From NCBI GenBank assembly GCA_037974335.1, contig CM075760.1, positions 64,504,360 through 64,568,359 of the forward strand: a stretch of 64,000 nt of DNA, read 5' to 3'. The notes beneath the pieces are model-generated. The model was not told the origin of the DNA, ran no database searches, and saw nothing but the letters and a program-made list of their open reading frames with translations. How positions within the stretch are numbered: position 1 is the first letter of the stretch; each line of letters opens with the position of its first letter. Both the position numbers and the translations under genes were made by a program. This document shows, one piece after another, positions 1 through 12,356 of the stretch. This DNA is from Prionace glauca (taxonomy: Eukaryota > Chordata > Chondrichthyes > Carcharhiniformes > Carcharhinidae).

Positions 1-653
1 CTGAAAATGATTTTTTCTCCATGCCGCTTTGTTAATCCCTCAGTTATTATTTTGTGAATGAAATGTGCCCCCATCCTTTTGAAGTCGGAGAGTTTAGTGC
101 TTAATTCAATAAGAAGCTTTTTTTCAAATCGTTTAGCATCAGATTTGGACCCAGATCTGGGAAATATTTGTGTCATTGGGAAAAATAAAATCTATCCCAT
201 TATTAGCGGGATTTTATCTTGTATCATCATTTCTATCGTCAAGGCTTCCCAACCTATCATTGTCCTTTTCCTGTTCTTGATTTTCTGAGCATGACATTTC
301 GAATTCAACGCAAAATGGTACAATTCCGTGATTTTCACACAACAAATTAAATAACAGTTGTTGCACAACAATAAATTTTCGTCATTCGGCATTCGGCCTC
401 TGACCTTCGGGTAAGCATTCCCCAAGGCGGCCTTCACCACACACGACAGCGCAGAGTCGCTGAGCAGAGACTGATAGCCAAGTTCCGCACACATGAGGAC
501 GGTCTCAACCGGGATTTTGGGTTCATGTCGCACTATCTGTAACCCGAATGACTTGCCTGGGTTTGCAAAACCTCATTTACTGTACTGTCTGGAGACAATA
601 CACATCTCTTTATCCTGTGATCAGTGCTCCTTCCACTCACATTGTCGGCCACT
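1..653. other. Stretch with no recognised gene
   Basis: Both strands are open in places (for example about 113 codons on the - strand at 192-533), but no domain, splice structure or repeat family was recognised. Nothing supports a gene here. Confidence 0.5.
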
Positions 654-739
654 TTAAGACTTGAACAGCAGGTTAGGTGTAAGGATTCGCATTCTAATCA
701 GTAATCTGTAAACTGTCTGTGCTGTTATATGCTCTGCCT

Positions 740-850
740 GAGGCCAGAACTCTCCATCCACCTGACGATGAGGGAAACCTCGAAAGCTTGTGAGTTTACT
801 ATCAAATAAATCAGTTGGACTTAAACCTGGTGATGGCAGACCTCTTACTT
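740..850 (+). repeat. Dispersed shark repeat tail
   Basis: The text runs as a 'dual-end' repeat tail: CTGACGATGAGGGAAACCTC, then CGAAAGCTTGTGA, then TTGGACTTAAACCTGGTGAT. A related tail occurs at 19,565-19,720. It is probably part of a SINE or LINE 3' region; the exact family was not determined. Confidence 0.4.
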
Positions 851-959
851 TATTCAGCCCATTCAGAGTACAGTTAAGAGTCAACCAAATTCCTATGGAT
901 TTGGAGTCACCTGTCGGTCCGACCATTTAAGGATAGTGGTTTGCCCTCTGCAGCTTTTC

Positions 960-3560
960 CAGTGCTATTACATTACTCCTGCAAGGTGAGTTTCAGAACT
1001 CCACACAATACACCAGCTATTGCCTAACCAACAGTTTATATCGTTACAACATCAGCTCCATTCTCTCATAAACTCTTTGCCTTGGCTAAAAATGGCAAGC
1101 ATACCACATGCCTTTATCAACCTCTTCATCCACCTGCCCTGCTGCATATCCACAACAAAGCCCCTCGGAGCTTCACAGGATCCTTTTGGTCATGGTGTAT
1201 TCCCTTGCCTTCTTTGTCCTGCTCGAATACATCATTTCACATTGATCGGGATCGAATTCAATTTGCCACTGATCAGCCCATCTCACCAGCTCATCTATAT
1301 TGTCCAGCGACGGGACTCTATCCTGCTGTCAATTTATCGCCTCACAAATGTTTGTATCCCCGGTAACTCACCGATCAAGTTCCCACTTTCAAGTCTAAAT
1401 CATTCATATAAATAACAGATGGAAGGACCCCAAAACCGATCCCCATCGGACCCCAAAGTACTAACGCTTCCAGTTTGAAAAAAAACTTATTAACTGCTTT
1501 ATGATCCTGTTCTGCTACATTAATGGACCGCTGTACATGCACTCCACGTTTCCTCGGAAATTCCATGTCTATCATGTTTTCCTTTGGTCTTGATTGTACT
1601 GCCTGAGTGCATAACCTCAGACTGACCAGATCGAATTCCGTTTGCAATAGATCAGCTCAGCTGGCCAGCCCGTCTACATCCTCCAGAGAAACAAAGCTAT
1701 CGTCCTCCCTATTTACCAACTGAAGCATGGAACGGGTTAATGAACTGTGTAATACTTAGAGATTTGTAAAAAAAAACTGTAAAACTTGTTTTCGTGCATC
1801 CAAGAACAGATAGGAGAACAGAGACACCAGTTATGATTTTTCCCAGCTAATTGTATTCAGGAATGCGGCTAACCCAGGCAGTATCCATTTTGTGTTTTTT
1901 AGTATTGTGTTACATGCATGCCTTTTGTGACCGGATAATAATAAATTCATACATATCTATTATATACTACCGACATAAATGCTTATCATATAAATTGCTA
2001 TACAGGTGCCTTCGAATATAAAATTGTTATGCAGGTTCCTGCACGCTTGTATGTCATTTGACATGTTTGTGCAAAACTTTATTAAATGCCTTCTGGAAAT
2101 CTAAGTACATTATATCCCGTCATCCACAGCACATGTGACTCCAACAAGGAAGTCCAATACATTGGTTACATGTGATTTTCGTTTCGCAATATCATGCTGA
2201 CTCTGCCTAATTACCTTGAACTGTGCCCTGCTATAACATCTTTAATAATCTCTTCAACTATTTTTCCTCCGACTGAGATAATGCTAACTGTCTTATGGCT
2301 TACCTGTTATTCAAAAAAAAGGTCACATTTGCGATCTTCCACTCCAACAGAATTTTCTCCGAAACTCAAGAGTTTTGAGAAATTGGAAACAATCAACAAT
2401 CTGATCAGCCACTTCTTTAAGAACCAGCCAGTGAGTGCCATTCAGATCCCGGAATTTCTCAGCCCACAGACCCAACAAATTGTTCAATACTATTTGCTGC
2501 TTATGCTGACTTTCCTGAGTTCTTCCTCACTTCCATTTCCTGATTTACAGCTATTTCTCGGATATTACTTGTGCCCACTGTAATGAAGCCCAGTGTAAAT
2601 ACCTCTTTTAGTAATCTGCCACAGCCCAACTTTCCGTTACCGATTTCCCAGATGCACTTTTATGGGGCCATCGCTCACGTTATTAATTCTATTTTTAGTT
2701 CAATCGCTAAAGAAATTCTTACTTTTCATGCTAAAGTTAATGGTTAGCTGTCGCTGATACTCCAGTGTTTTTTTTCTCTTTTCTATAATTTTGCCGTTCT
2801 TTTAAGTGCTTTATATCTTTTCCAATCTTCTGATGTGCTATTCATCTTTGCACAAGTTATATTTTGTTTTCTTCAATTTAATGTTGTCTTTAACGTTTTT
2901 AGATGACCTCTGAAATTAGGTCCCTATCTGAATTTTTACTTTCTTATTGGAATGTATCTATTTTGTGTTCTGAAGTGTCCATTCAAATGTCTTTCGTTGA
3001 ACCTCTACTGATTTATCCTTTAAAGACATTTTTTGTTCTCTCTCGCGAGTTCCACTTTCCTTCCCCCATAGTTACCCTTATTTAAGTTTAAAATAATAGT
3101 CTTTTCTCCCTCAAACTAAAAGCAAAATTCAATCTTATTATTATGATATCTGCTAATAAACAGTACCTTCACCAAAAGTTTCAATGAATCCCATTCCATT
3201 GCACAATATCAAGTCTAGTATAACTTACTCACTGGTTGGTTGCAAAACGAATAATTCTATGAAATAACCCAGGGGAAAAAAATCTATTATGTCCTCATCT
3301 ATGCTACGTTTACCCATCTGATTTTTGCTATCTATATGTAGATTAACATCATCCATGATTATTATCATACCATTCTGACAAGAATACATTATCTCTTGCT
3401 TTATAATCTGTCCTACCATATAGCCGCAGTAAGGGCCCACAAGTGACTTATTACTTTTATCACTTCTTACCACAACTCAAATTGCCTCCATATCATGCTT
3501 TCCTGATCTTAGGTCATTCCGCTCTAATGTCATCATTAATTATCAGAGACACACACCATA
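960..3560 (-). mobile_element. Old degenerate CR1-type LINE, antisense
   Basis: Read on the - strand, 3,480-3,150 resembles the CR1 endonuclease domain: a DDVNLHID block in the place of GDFNL, followed by a 'VLQPTSE ... ILDLIL' segment. 2,720-1,000 resembles the reverse transcriptase region, including IYMNDLDLKVGT near 1,375-1,420. Endonuclease then RT is the normal order. The copy is full of stops and frameshifts and is much older than the other CR1 copies here. A 180-bp block inside it (2,716-2,895) is repeated in inverted form at 3,741-3,919. Confidence 0.6.
2716..2895 (+). repeat. Left arm of a long inverted repeat
   Basis: This 180-bp arm is almost exactly the reverse complement of 3,741-3,919. 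By eye the only difference is one T in a T-run. The arms are separated by about 845 bp. No terminal motif of a known DNA transposon was recognised. Confidence 0.9.
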
Positions 3561-3650
3561 GAGAAAGAAAATATTGTAGAAGTCGGGAGACATTTGGAGC
3601 TCAATAGACATTGTTCGTTTTGATTTAATGGTATAGTCACTACGTTATGA

Positions 3651-3740
3651 AATAAAAACCGAAAATGCCGGATAAATTCAGCAGGTCTGAAAGTTTCTGC
3701 AGAGATAGACAGAATTAATCTTTAAGATATATATGATCTA
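3651..3740 (+). repeat. Dispersed repeat with 'cagcaggtctg' motif
   Basis: It contains GCCGGATAAATTCAGCAGG followed by a TCTGAAAGTTTCTGCAGAGA-like segment. The same motif class recurs at 50,230-50,340. It appears to be the tail of a common shark interspersed repeat; its family is not certain. Confidence 0.45.
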
Positions 3741-3919
3741 CGTTAAAGACAACATTAAATTGAAGAAAACAAAATATAACTTGTGCAAAGATGAATAGCA
3801 CATCAGAAGATTGGAAAAGATATAAAGCACTTAAAAGAACGGCAAAATTATAGAAAAGAGAAAAAAACACTGGAGTATCAGCGACAGCTAACCATTAACT
3901 TTAGCATGAAAAGTAAGAA
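3741..3919 (-). repeat. Right arm of a long inverted repeat
   Basis: Reverse complement of 2,716-2,895. It runs directly into the CR1 fragment that starts near 3,906-3,920, so the repeat ends at or just inside the LINE junction. Confidence 0.9.
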
Positions 3920-4596
3920 ACTCTGCACCCTGAAAGTTGGGAATCAAGTAGACAAGGTTGTTAAGAAGGCATACGGTGTCTTGGCGTTTATTGGTAGGGG
4001 GATTGAATTTAGGAGTCGCAGCGTCATGATGCAACTGTACACAACTCTGGTGCGGCCACACTTGGAGTTTTGTGTGCAGTTCTGGTCCCCACATTACAGG
4101 AAGGATGTAGAGGCTTTGGAGAGGATGCAGAGGAGGTTTACCAGGATGTTGCCTGGTATGGAGGGGAGATCCTATGAGGAGAGACTGAGAGATTTGGGGT
4201 TGTTTTCGCTGGAAAGAAGGCGGCTAAGAGGGGATCTCATTGAAACATATAAGATGATTAGAGGTTTAGACAGGGTAGATAGTGATAGCCTTTTTCCTAG
4301 GATGGAGAAAGCTAGCACGAGGGGGCACGACTTTAAATTAAGGGGGGGTAGTTATAGGACTGATGTCAGGGGTAGGTTCTTTACCCAGAGGGTGGTGAGG
4401 GACTGGAATGCCCTGCCAGCTGCAGTTGTAAATGCACCTAGTTTGGGGGCGTTTAAGAGATCTGTGGATAGGTTTATGGATGAAAAGGGATTGGTTAAGG
4501 CTAGTGGGTCATTGTTTTGTAACTGGTTGGCGCAACATCGTGGGCCGAAGGGCCTGTTCTGCGCTGTAATGTTCTATGTTCTATGTTCTACTTACA
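3906..4596 (+). mobile_element. 5'-truncated CR1 LINE, ORF2 C-terminus
   Basis: An open frame of about 220 codons matches the C-terminal part of CR1 ORF2, with VRPHLEFCVQFWSPHYRKD, 'RRFTRMLPGMEG' and 'FFTQRVVRDWNALP' blocks. The element ends in three copies of a TTCTATG-type unit (4,571-4,590), the short 3' tail typical of the CR1 clade. The RT catalytic domain and everything upstream are missing, so it is a dead 5'-truncated insertion. Its subfamily differs from the 'NLWNSLPVEVVEA' copies elsewhere in the window. Confidence 0.85.
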
Positions 4597-4599
4597 GTA

Positions 4600-6015
4600 C
4601 TGAGGAAAAGTTAAAAAAAACTACATAGTAAGCGATGGAGTAGAATAACAGAATGTAGATAGGTCAGCACCAAAGAAATATGGACAATTCTATCCCGAAC
4701 ATAAAGACAAAGAGGAGTGTTAATGATTTCATGGAGGAATGAAGGATGTTAATTGTGGCAAAAGGCGAGCGAATGATGGAACTGACCAAACAGTGACAGG
4801 TGCTCAAATAGGTGGATAGTTTCTCTTGTGTTGGGGCAGGACAGGAGATCGGAAAAAACAACTAACAGCAATCTACAAATGTTGGGGGTGGGGGACGGGG
4901 TGTTAAAATTAATAGGGATGGGGAGGAGGGTTAATATCCATAGTTTTTGAAATCAACGTTGATTCCAGTATCCTGCAATGTTCTGAAAGGGAACATGAAG
5001 TTTTGTCATTCAAATCATTTGGGCATCAGCAAAGCAAAGCAATAGGTCTACGAAGGGCATGTGGGCATGAGGTGAATTATCTGACATGTTTCCCTGTTGA
5101 TATTATCAAGGCCGTAGCTCACTTACAGAACGATCATTTGTTCTTGACAAGCGAGATGACGATTAATTCTCTCGATTGCATTTGCACTACACTCTGCGCT
5201 GTCTCCGATATCAATGTACAAGGGCAATAAATTTTATATATATTCCACTATATTCCAAAATACCTTGGTACTGCTCGCATTTCATGAGGGTTAGTCTCAG
5301 TTATTATTGTACCAAAAAATGTATCTTTCTATTTTATTCCGACAGTGTCTCCACGTTCACTGCACTTGGTGCTATAAGTTCTAAACCATGTCTCGACAAT
5401 TATTTGTCCCAACGATACATCAAAATATACACAACAGGGCACGTGTCAATAGTTCCTTCACTAGAAATTCTAAATTCGTTCTTGATCTTTTGAAAGCACT
5501 TTCAACATGTGTGATCTATCAGAACAACCTAAGTGCTGTGGTGTTTCCACAGAGTGCAGCATTTTCTTGTGATGGGTTCCACTTCATACACCTCCTCCAT
5601 GTTAGCAAATAGTTATTTCAAATTGTTCGATTGTAAATCTGTTCAAATCTTTGTATAACAACAGAATACTAAACACGAGGAAGTTAACAAAAAAACAAAT
5701 CAACTCGTCAATTATAACCACATTATGGTAGGATAGGAAGATATGTTTTTCATTAGAAATGTGACCTTAGCTCGGTATACAAAATAGGCACTTTGATTGG
5801 TGCAGATGCCAGGACCGAGACTTGGCGGAGACTTATGGGCCGAGTAGGTGCCGCAAATTTGCAGACAACAATTCACCCAAGTTGGCAATATGTTCAACTC
5901 CCTAACTAATGTAACAAATGAAAGGCATGAAATCATCTTTTAATCTGTTTGTTCTCTGACCTGTTAATAATGTAGATGTTGTAATTTAACTGTCCCTCTG
6001 GAGACTCTGACCTGG
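4600..6015. other. Intergenic DNA upstream of the first receptor gene
   Basis: AT-rich, with several short frames in both directions and none recognisable. Its last part is expected to hold the promoter of the receptor gene that starts at 6,092. Confidence 0.5.
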
Positions 6016-6021
6016 TATAAA
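6016..6021 (+). promoter_or_regulatory. TATA box of GPR139-like gene 1
   Basis: TATAAA followed by GG lies 76 nt before the exon-1 ATG. The other two receptor genes in the window have a TATA box at 72 and 88 nt, so the spacing is a family feature and supports the chosen starts. Inferred from sequence only. Confidence 0.65.
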
Positions 6022-6091
6022 GGAAAGAGTCTTTTGCTCTTGCGCTGATCGTATGTGCAACTTGCAGAATTCAATTAGTTTCTGAAAGGTG

Positions 6092-8515
6092 ATGCATGGG
6101 CCAGCGAATGGACCATTTTATGCTATTTATTATCCAATACTCGCTGCCATTGGTGTCCCAGGTAAGAGATGAATGTCAGCTAAATTGCTCATTTGTCTTG
6201 TGCTGATAAACGTCTCATTGTATTTTAGTGTATAAGAGTGCATTACTTCCATTTGCATTATGCAGTATGACATTCGCATTTCGGCACATTTCATTTCATA
6301 CCTGTAGAAAAACTGCTTACTAAAATGCAGGAATATAAATTATAATTGTAACATTGCACACACGCTATGTTGTTCAACATTTCTACTGAACCAGAGAAAT
6401 GTGTATCAAGCAAGAGTGCTAAATGTTTGATCAAAGAAGTATGTTATCTCAATAAATCTCAGATAAGGTAAGGGAGAAAAAAAACTGATACTTTGACGAT
6501 GAGAATTCCAGGGAATAGGTCCCAGACAGCGAAAGAGATAACTACAATGATGGATCGTTAATATCTGGAATTGACAACAGGGCAAATATAGAAAAACATT
6601 ACCATCTCAGATAGTTGTGGGGCTGCAGCATTTACATGGATGGGGATTGGAGAGGCTGACGAGGCTAACGAGGTAATGGATCATATGGAGGGAGCACTAA
6701 AACGGAGGTGTAACTACTCAATGGTTCATAACAGCTCAGCAAGCACAGTGCTACTGGGTGAACGGGGTTGGGGCATGAGTAAGAGCATTGGAAACAAATG
6801 TTTTGGGTCAGTTGCAGTTCACCGAGAATGCACGGGGTCTATTCCGATGGTCATGGGTCTAGGTATCAGAAAGGATTTCAGTCGCTGTTATCCTGAGGCG
6901 CTGTTTGATGACATCCAACGTCATGGGCTACACTAGAAAGTAAACATATACAGCGTCGGTTCTTACTTTGTCTTAAGTTGAAGTTTACTTATTAGTTACA
7001 TGTAAACTTGCATTTAACACTGCAATGAAGTTGCTGTGAGAATCACCTAACCGCCTCAGCCTGGCGCCTGTTCAGGTACATAGCGGATGAATTTGGCAAG
7101 CAGCACGTATTTCGGAATGTGGGAGGAAACCAGAGCACATGGTGGAAAACTGCGCACACATGGGGAGAACGCACAGGCTCTAGATAGACAGCGACTGAAG
7201 CCTGGAACCGATCCCAGGTCACTGACGCTATGAGGTCACAGTGCTAACCATTGTACCACCATGCCGCTTATGGTCAACATGGGATTGTGGGCATCTGAAT
7301 GTTCAGCCCACCATCAAAACAGAACATCAATATTTTAAAGAGTCACCACCGCAATCAAAATCAGCGGTCAGAGAACGGAATTTTTGACAATGAGTGATTG
7401 TTATCTTCAATGAAATGACAGATATTTAATCCAGCAGTGGTCGTATAATAAATAGTGATGGCTTTGCAATTATTGAAATCCGGAGGTGACAAATGAATGG
7501 ATCAAAAATGTTTAAGTCACTGATTGGATCAGTGAGTAGCTGTTTTTTGAAGTCCGCTCGGTAACATCTCTCTCTTTTTTTTTCTTTTCCAGCCAACTTG
7601 ATGGCGATCATCATCCTATCCCGTGGACGGTGCGGACTCTCGCGGTGCATCACCTACTACCTCGTGGCGATAGCAGTGACCGATTTCCTTGTCATGGTTA
7701 CCGCTGTTATCCTCAACCGGATAGGTGGCATTTACTTCAGGTACAGTGTCCTATCTACCACCCCCGGATGTGCTGTCAGCACTGTGCTGGTGTATTCAAC
7801 ACGGGATGGTTCAGTCTGGTTAACAGTGGCTTTCACCTTAGACCGGTATGTGGCCATCTGTTGTCAGAGACTAAAGGCCAGATACTGCACTGAGAAAACA
7901 GCATTGCTGGTTATAGGATTTATTTGTACTCTAAGCTACGTCAAGAACACCCCTTTCTACTTCACCTATCAGCCCTTGTACATCCTGGACGGGGTGCCTT
8001 GGTTGTGTGATATTATGTCCAGCTATTATTCTTTGCCTGCCTGGCAGGCCTATGACTGGCTGGACCATATATTAACGCCCTTTCTACCATTCCTCCTCAT
8101 TCTGATTCTCAACGCTCTAACAGTGAAGCACATTTTAGTGGCCAGCAAAGCCCGCAGGAGACTCCGGAGCACCGAGAATCATGGAGATCCAGAGATGGCG
8201 AACCGCAAGAGATCCATTGTCTTGCTATTCACCATCTCACTCAGTTTCCTCCTCTTGTGGGCCACCTACGTCGGACATTTCCTCTACGTGCGGATTACGG
8301 GTGAGGCCTACTTCACCGGCCTGGATTTCAATAACCCACACTTCATCCTTCAAGAAACTACAAACATGCTCCAGTTACTCAGTTCTTGCAACAACACTTT
8401 TATCTATGCAGTAGCCCAAACCAAGTTCCGAAATGAACTGAAGAAGGTTCTGTTACTTCCCTTCTCCATTTTCACCAGTTGCTTTAGGTTGAACATTATT
8501 TTATCATCTAGTTAA
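6092..8515 (+). CDS. GPR139-like G-protein-coupled receptor 1 (two exons)
   Basis: Exon 1 is 6,092-6,161 (23 codons plus one base, ending GGTGTCCCAG before GTAAGA). Exon 2 is 7,593-8,515, after a pyrimidine tract and CCAG. The phase-1 join gives IGVPANLMAII and a 330-residue class A receptor. TM1 is about residues 12-34. TM2 is about 45-64, with Asp54 in the usual acidic position. Cys83 begins TM3 and can pair with the Cys of PWLCDIM in loop 2. DRY is at 107-109, and TM6 follows the KRSIVLLF segment. TM7 has NNTFIYAV where most receptors have NPxxY. The SRGRCGLSRC signature after TM1 marks the GPR139-related group, which is greatly expanded in sharks. GPR139 of other vertebrates senses aromatic amino acids; the ligand here is unknown. 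The frame is intact. The intron carries an old SINE. Confidence 0.88.
7021..7268 (-). repeat. Old tRNA-derived SINE in receptor-1 intron
   Basis: Antisense copy of the shark SINE whose head reads (sense strand) GGCATGGTGGTACAATGGTT with a B-box-like GGATCGGTTCC. The middle carries the GTGGGAGGAAACC (antisense) block shared with the copy at 26,696-27,043. It is well diverged. Confidence 0.7.
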
Positions 8516-8528
8516 TGTCTGGTAATGC

Positions 8529-9240
8529 TTTCAAAGAACAAAGAACAACACAGCACTGGAAACAGGCCCTTCGGCCCAACGAGCCAGTGCCGCCGTCCCA
8601 TTGTCAGTGACCTATCCTAAAAGCACATTTTTAGGATGTGGAAGGAAACCGGAGCACCCGGAGGAAACCCACGCAACCACGGGGAGAACGCGCAAATTCC
8701 CACGGACACAGGCCCAAATCCATGTGTCCGCACAGCAACAGAGATAGTCTCTGAGCTGTCATGTTGCCCTCGAGATGGTCCAGTTTAAGCACACCAACGA
8801 CATGAAGCAGTAGGCAACTCCCGAAGCAACATCCAAGAGCAGCCCACCACAACCTGCCGCACGCATGCCCCTTGCTGGACTTAAATGCCTGTGGAGACAA
8901 AAAATTAATTATTAAAAAGACTCTACATCCCTGAGGCTAAAACTGAATCCCAAGCCTACAATGTTTAGTAAGGCCTCCTATATCCCCCTAAATGTAGACC
9001 GCTCATGTGGCTGTCCAAGTGACTCTTAAACAACCCTAGAGTGCCTGCTTCCACCGCCTTACTCGGCAGTGCATTCCACATCCCCACTACCCTTTGTGTG
9101 AAGAACTGCCCTCAAATATTAGTCTTATACCTAGCCCCCCTCACCCTAAGCCCGTGACCCCTCGTTCTATCCATTTCTAATAGCGGGAAAAGCTTACCAC
9201 CATTTACTCTATCTATCCCCTTCATAACGTTGCTGTCTAA
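8529..9240 (-). mobile_element. CR1-B LINE 3' end, antisense
   Basis: The - strand reads the end of ORF2 ('TQRVVGMWNALP'-like, about 9,000-9,240) and then a long 3' UTR ending in GGGCCGAAGGGCCTGTTTCC and a TTGTTCTTTG tail near 8,529. The same composite recurs at 24,848-25,861 and 28,150-28,825. The 3' UTR contains a 55-bp block (about 8,636-8,690) also found in the body of the tRNA-derived SINE. Confidence 0.75.
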
Positions 9241-9494
9241 AGTCAGAAACACCAATCATTTGCAAACATTTGCAACACCAATCTCGCAATGCAGCAATCA
9301 GAATTAACATGTGGTATATGAGGAGTAACAAAATAAAAGTTATCGTCAAAACAATAGTGAACATGAAATGGCAGATGGAGACAAGGCACATCCCATGGGT
9401 TTTCCGTGATTTCAGATGGATGATATCAGACAGAACAGAACAGGGAGAGAGGGTCCCTGGAATGATGCTCAGTGAATTCTGGGCATTTGTATCA

Positions 9495-9925
9495 GGGGGA
9501 ATAAGAACATACGGAAAAGGAGCAGGAATAGGCCATCTGGCCCTTCGAGAATAAACTAGGCTTGTACTCGTTAGAGTTTAGAAGAACGAGGGGAGATCTC
9601 ATTGAGACGTAAAAGATGATGAATGGGATGGATAGGATAGAGGTGGTGAGACTCTTCCCGCTCAGAAAGGACAGTAGAACTAGGGGGCACAGCCTCAAGA
9701 TCAAGGGGTAGCGGTTTAGAACGGAGTTGAGGAAGAACTTCTTCACTCAAAGGGTGGTGAATCTCTGGAATTCTCTGCCTGTTGAAGTGGTGGAGGCTAT
9801 CTCGCTAAATATTTTTAAGAAGCGGGTTGATGGGTTTTTGATAAGAGGGGGGATTAAGGGTAACGGGGAGAGGGCGGGAATGTGGAACTGAGCCACGACA
9901 GATCAGCCATGATCTTATTGAACAT
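9495..9925 (+). mobile_element. CR1-A LINE fragment with inverted 5' part
   Basis: 9,502-9,550 is the reverse complement of a CR1-A 3' end (GGAGCAGGAATAGGCCATC). It is joined directly to a sense CR1-A segment at about 9,551 that codes for the ORF2 C-terminus ('NLWNSLPVEVVEA' block, 9,760-9,800) and ends at about 9,922. The head-to-head arrangement is what twin priming during LINE insertion can produce. The paralogous site near 36,730 is empty. Confidence 0.7.
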
Positions 9926-9929
9926 GGAG

Positions 9930-11740
9930 AAATGCAGACCAGAAACAGAAGGCAGTGGGAGATGCTTAATGGTTACAACCAGACTTTCAGTGTGTTTTCT
10001 GTTGAGTGGGGTCTTTCTCTATCTCATGGAAAAGTAAGAGAAAAAATCCATCTTTGTGAATTTTAACCAAATGTGAAGCTGAATTCGTTGTATCAGTAAG
10101 GCCCCAGCCTGGGAGAATAAATAGTTACTAGTGTCAAATGGGCCCCAGTTTTTGAAAATTCTGCTCTTTTTTCTCTCTGGTCAATCCCATAGATTTCAAT
10201 CTTGTCATAATTTGAACATTTGTAATCGATGATGTGCTTATGTGAAATACGACTGAAGGGGGAAATTATTAACCAATTTACAATGTTTTTAACAGAATAC
10301 ATGAGATATTGCAAAGAGGTAAATGATTCTTGAAACAATAAGGTAATGAAATAATTACTTTACACACATACGGATGAATAAGAAAATTAAATAAATAATT
10401 ATGACTATAAAAATATATGCTCTTATTTTAAATGTATTTTATGTATTGAATGAATTGTTGTTCAATTCAACCAAAAGCAAGCCACTGTAAGGTATGATGG
10501 TAACATCGAAGAGTTGAGAGCCTATGGCTTGAAAACCTTCGTGGTCAGCAGAACTCATAGCTGAAGGTTTCTGGCGAGGGAACACATTTTGCAACTTTAT
10601 GAATGGGGGCATTCAATGCTTAGACATAGAATAGATTGTGCCATGCTGCAGGATCACGTTCTATCTAGTCCTGGGAATGAGCCGGTGGGAATGCTCACTT
10701 TGACCGACAGATGAGTGTCCTTAGTTAGACAGCAACAGGGAAGTGTGTTCAGCCAAGAAGGGAGTCAGCATCCAAATTAAATGGACGAATGAGATATCAT
10801 TCTGCAGGGATGTAAAATGTGATTCGCTGAGAAATTTGTCACGAATTATTATTGATTTTTTTTGCTGAATGTAATTGATTTTAAAATAATATAAGGCAGG
10901 AATAATATCAGGAAATCTTTAATCTATTTGTTTTTGATTATACATGTTTGATGCATTGGAAAGGTTCTGTCGCTCTATTCCAAAGCTACTTCACCCTTTT
11001 GGTGACCTCCGAGCAGCTGCTTTTGTTTTGTTTTCATTTTCAACAAATATTACGTCCTTATATGGAGATATCTGCCTCGTGAGTTTTATATTGTCTATAG
11101 TTAAAAACAGTATTGGTCGTCTCAAATTATCCCAGAACACTTAGTAATACTTTGGAATTAGTAATAATTTGGAAATTTGTAATCAATGATGTACTCATAT
11201 ACATACACCACAATCTCTTGGTTTCACCTCACGGTTTGCACCTCTGTCCTGTATGTGTTCTCGATCGAGCTTGTGGTATGACTGCCTTGGAAGCATTTCA
11301 TTGGGGGATATATAGAGGGATTCTCTCTGTTAACCCATGCTGCAGCGACACTGATAGTATTTTAAGGGGCAGTGTAAAGGAAACTATCTTCTTCTGCACA
11401 CTGTCCTACATCGGTCTCTGATGAAGCAGAGCCTTTGCTGTTTAGAATTACCTGAAAGTAGTCAGTGACAGACCAGTTTATGAGTGAAATCACCGAGGTT
11501 CCCCTCATTCTTCACTCATTTCCTCTCTGGATTTTATCATGAGAAGGCAGAGATGAAGGTGTCTTTACACGAATTGTTAATGGTTGGCGCAGTGGCTCTT
11601 TCACGAAAACACCTTGAGTTCAACCATATCCCACACATGACTGGGGGAACATGCCTGTTTGGGAAAAGGGGAAAACCGTTGTCATAGGGAAATGGAGCGG
11701 AGTTGATAGGTTTAGGAGAACGAAATTAAGCAAAGCCAGG
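9930..11740. other. 3' flank of IgM copy A, no gene
   Basis: No coding feature recognised. It is AT-rich DNA conserved with copy B (36,740-38,730). The segment around 10,780-11,130 is related both to 37,780-38,110 and to 36,296-36,640, so copy B has a partial internal tandem copy about 1.5 kb apart. Confidence 0.6.
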
Positions 11741-11749
11741 GATGGTTAA

Positions 11750-11772
11750 TTTTTTATTCAATATTTATTTAA
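11750..11772 (-). terminator. Possible poly(A) signal of IgM membrane form, copy A
   Basis: Two AATAAA hexamers on the - strand lie about 590-610 nt after the membrane stop codon. A matching AATAAA lies at about 38,741 in copy B within the same conserved text. This is inferred; no transcript evidence. Confidence 0.4.
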
Positions 11773-12356
11773 AAAACAGAGAATATTTTACGGCGAAATT
11801 ATGTTTTAAAGTTAGAAAAATGAACATAGCGATTGAGCTTCACATTGAGAACAGAACACATATGCAGGGAATCCGTCAATATTTGTACACCTGTTACATA
11901 CACCAGAAAGAGAAAACAGGACCTTAATAGAAAGAGGAATTAACAAACGTGAATAAGGAATGAGGAAAGTTTCTTATTCATACGTGACATTTAAACTACG
12001 GGGAAACTATTAACCACAATTACATTATAACAAAAAAAATCGTACTTTTCACACTGAAAACTGAAGTAACGTCTGTGATTGCTTCAGTTTTAGATTCAGG
12101 ATGATAAACTGAGAGAACTTTACTGATAGAGTCACCAAGGGCAGATATTGTACTTGTGTCGTACAGAGATCTTGATAATGAGTTGTGGGAAGTCTGCAGC
12201 GTCCAAAATTCAACTCATCATTTGATCTGTAACCGAAAGATACAATAATGAAGCAGATGTTTATGATGCGGGACATTAATGTTGCAGTTTTAATCAGTGA
12301 AACATTGAGAGATTTTTCAAATGCATTCTGCCAGTTTGAAATGTGAGTGGATTCAA

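Noticed and set aside
192-533. 113-codon - strand frame with SALSCVV text resembling an Ig strand
   Set aside because: No matching Trp or second Cys spacing and no splice sites; the similarity is too short.
6640-6936. 98-codon frame inside the receptor-1 intron
   Set aside because: No recognised domain; intron position and composition give no support.
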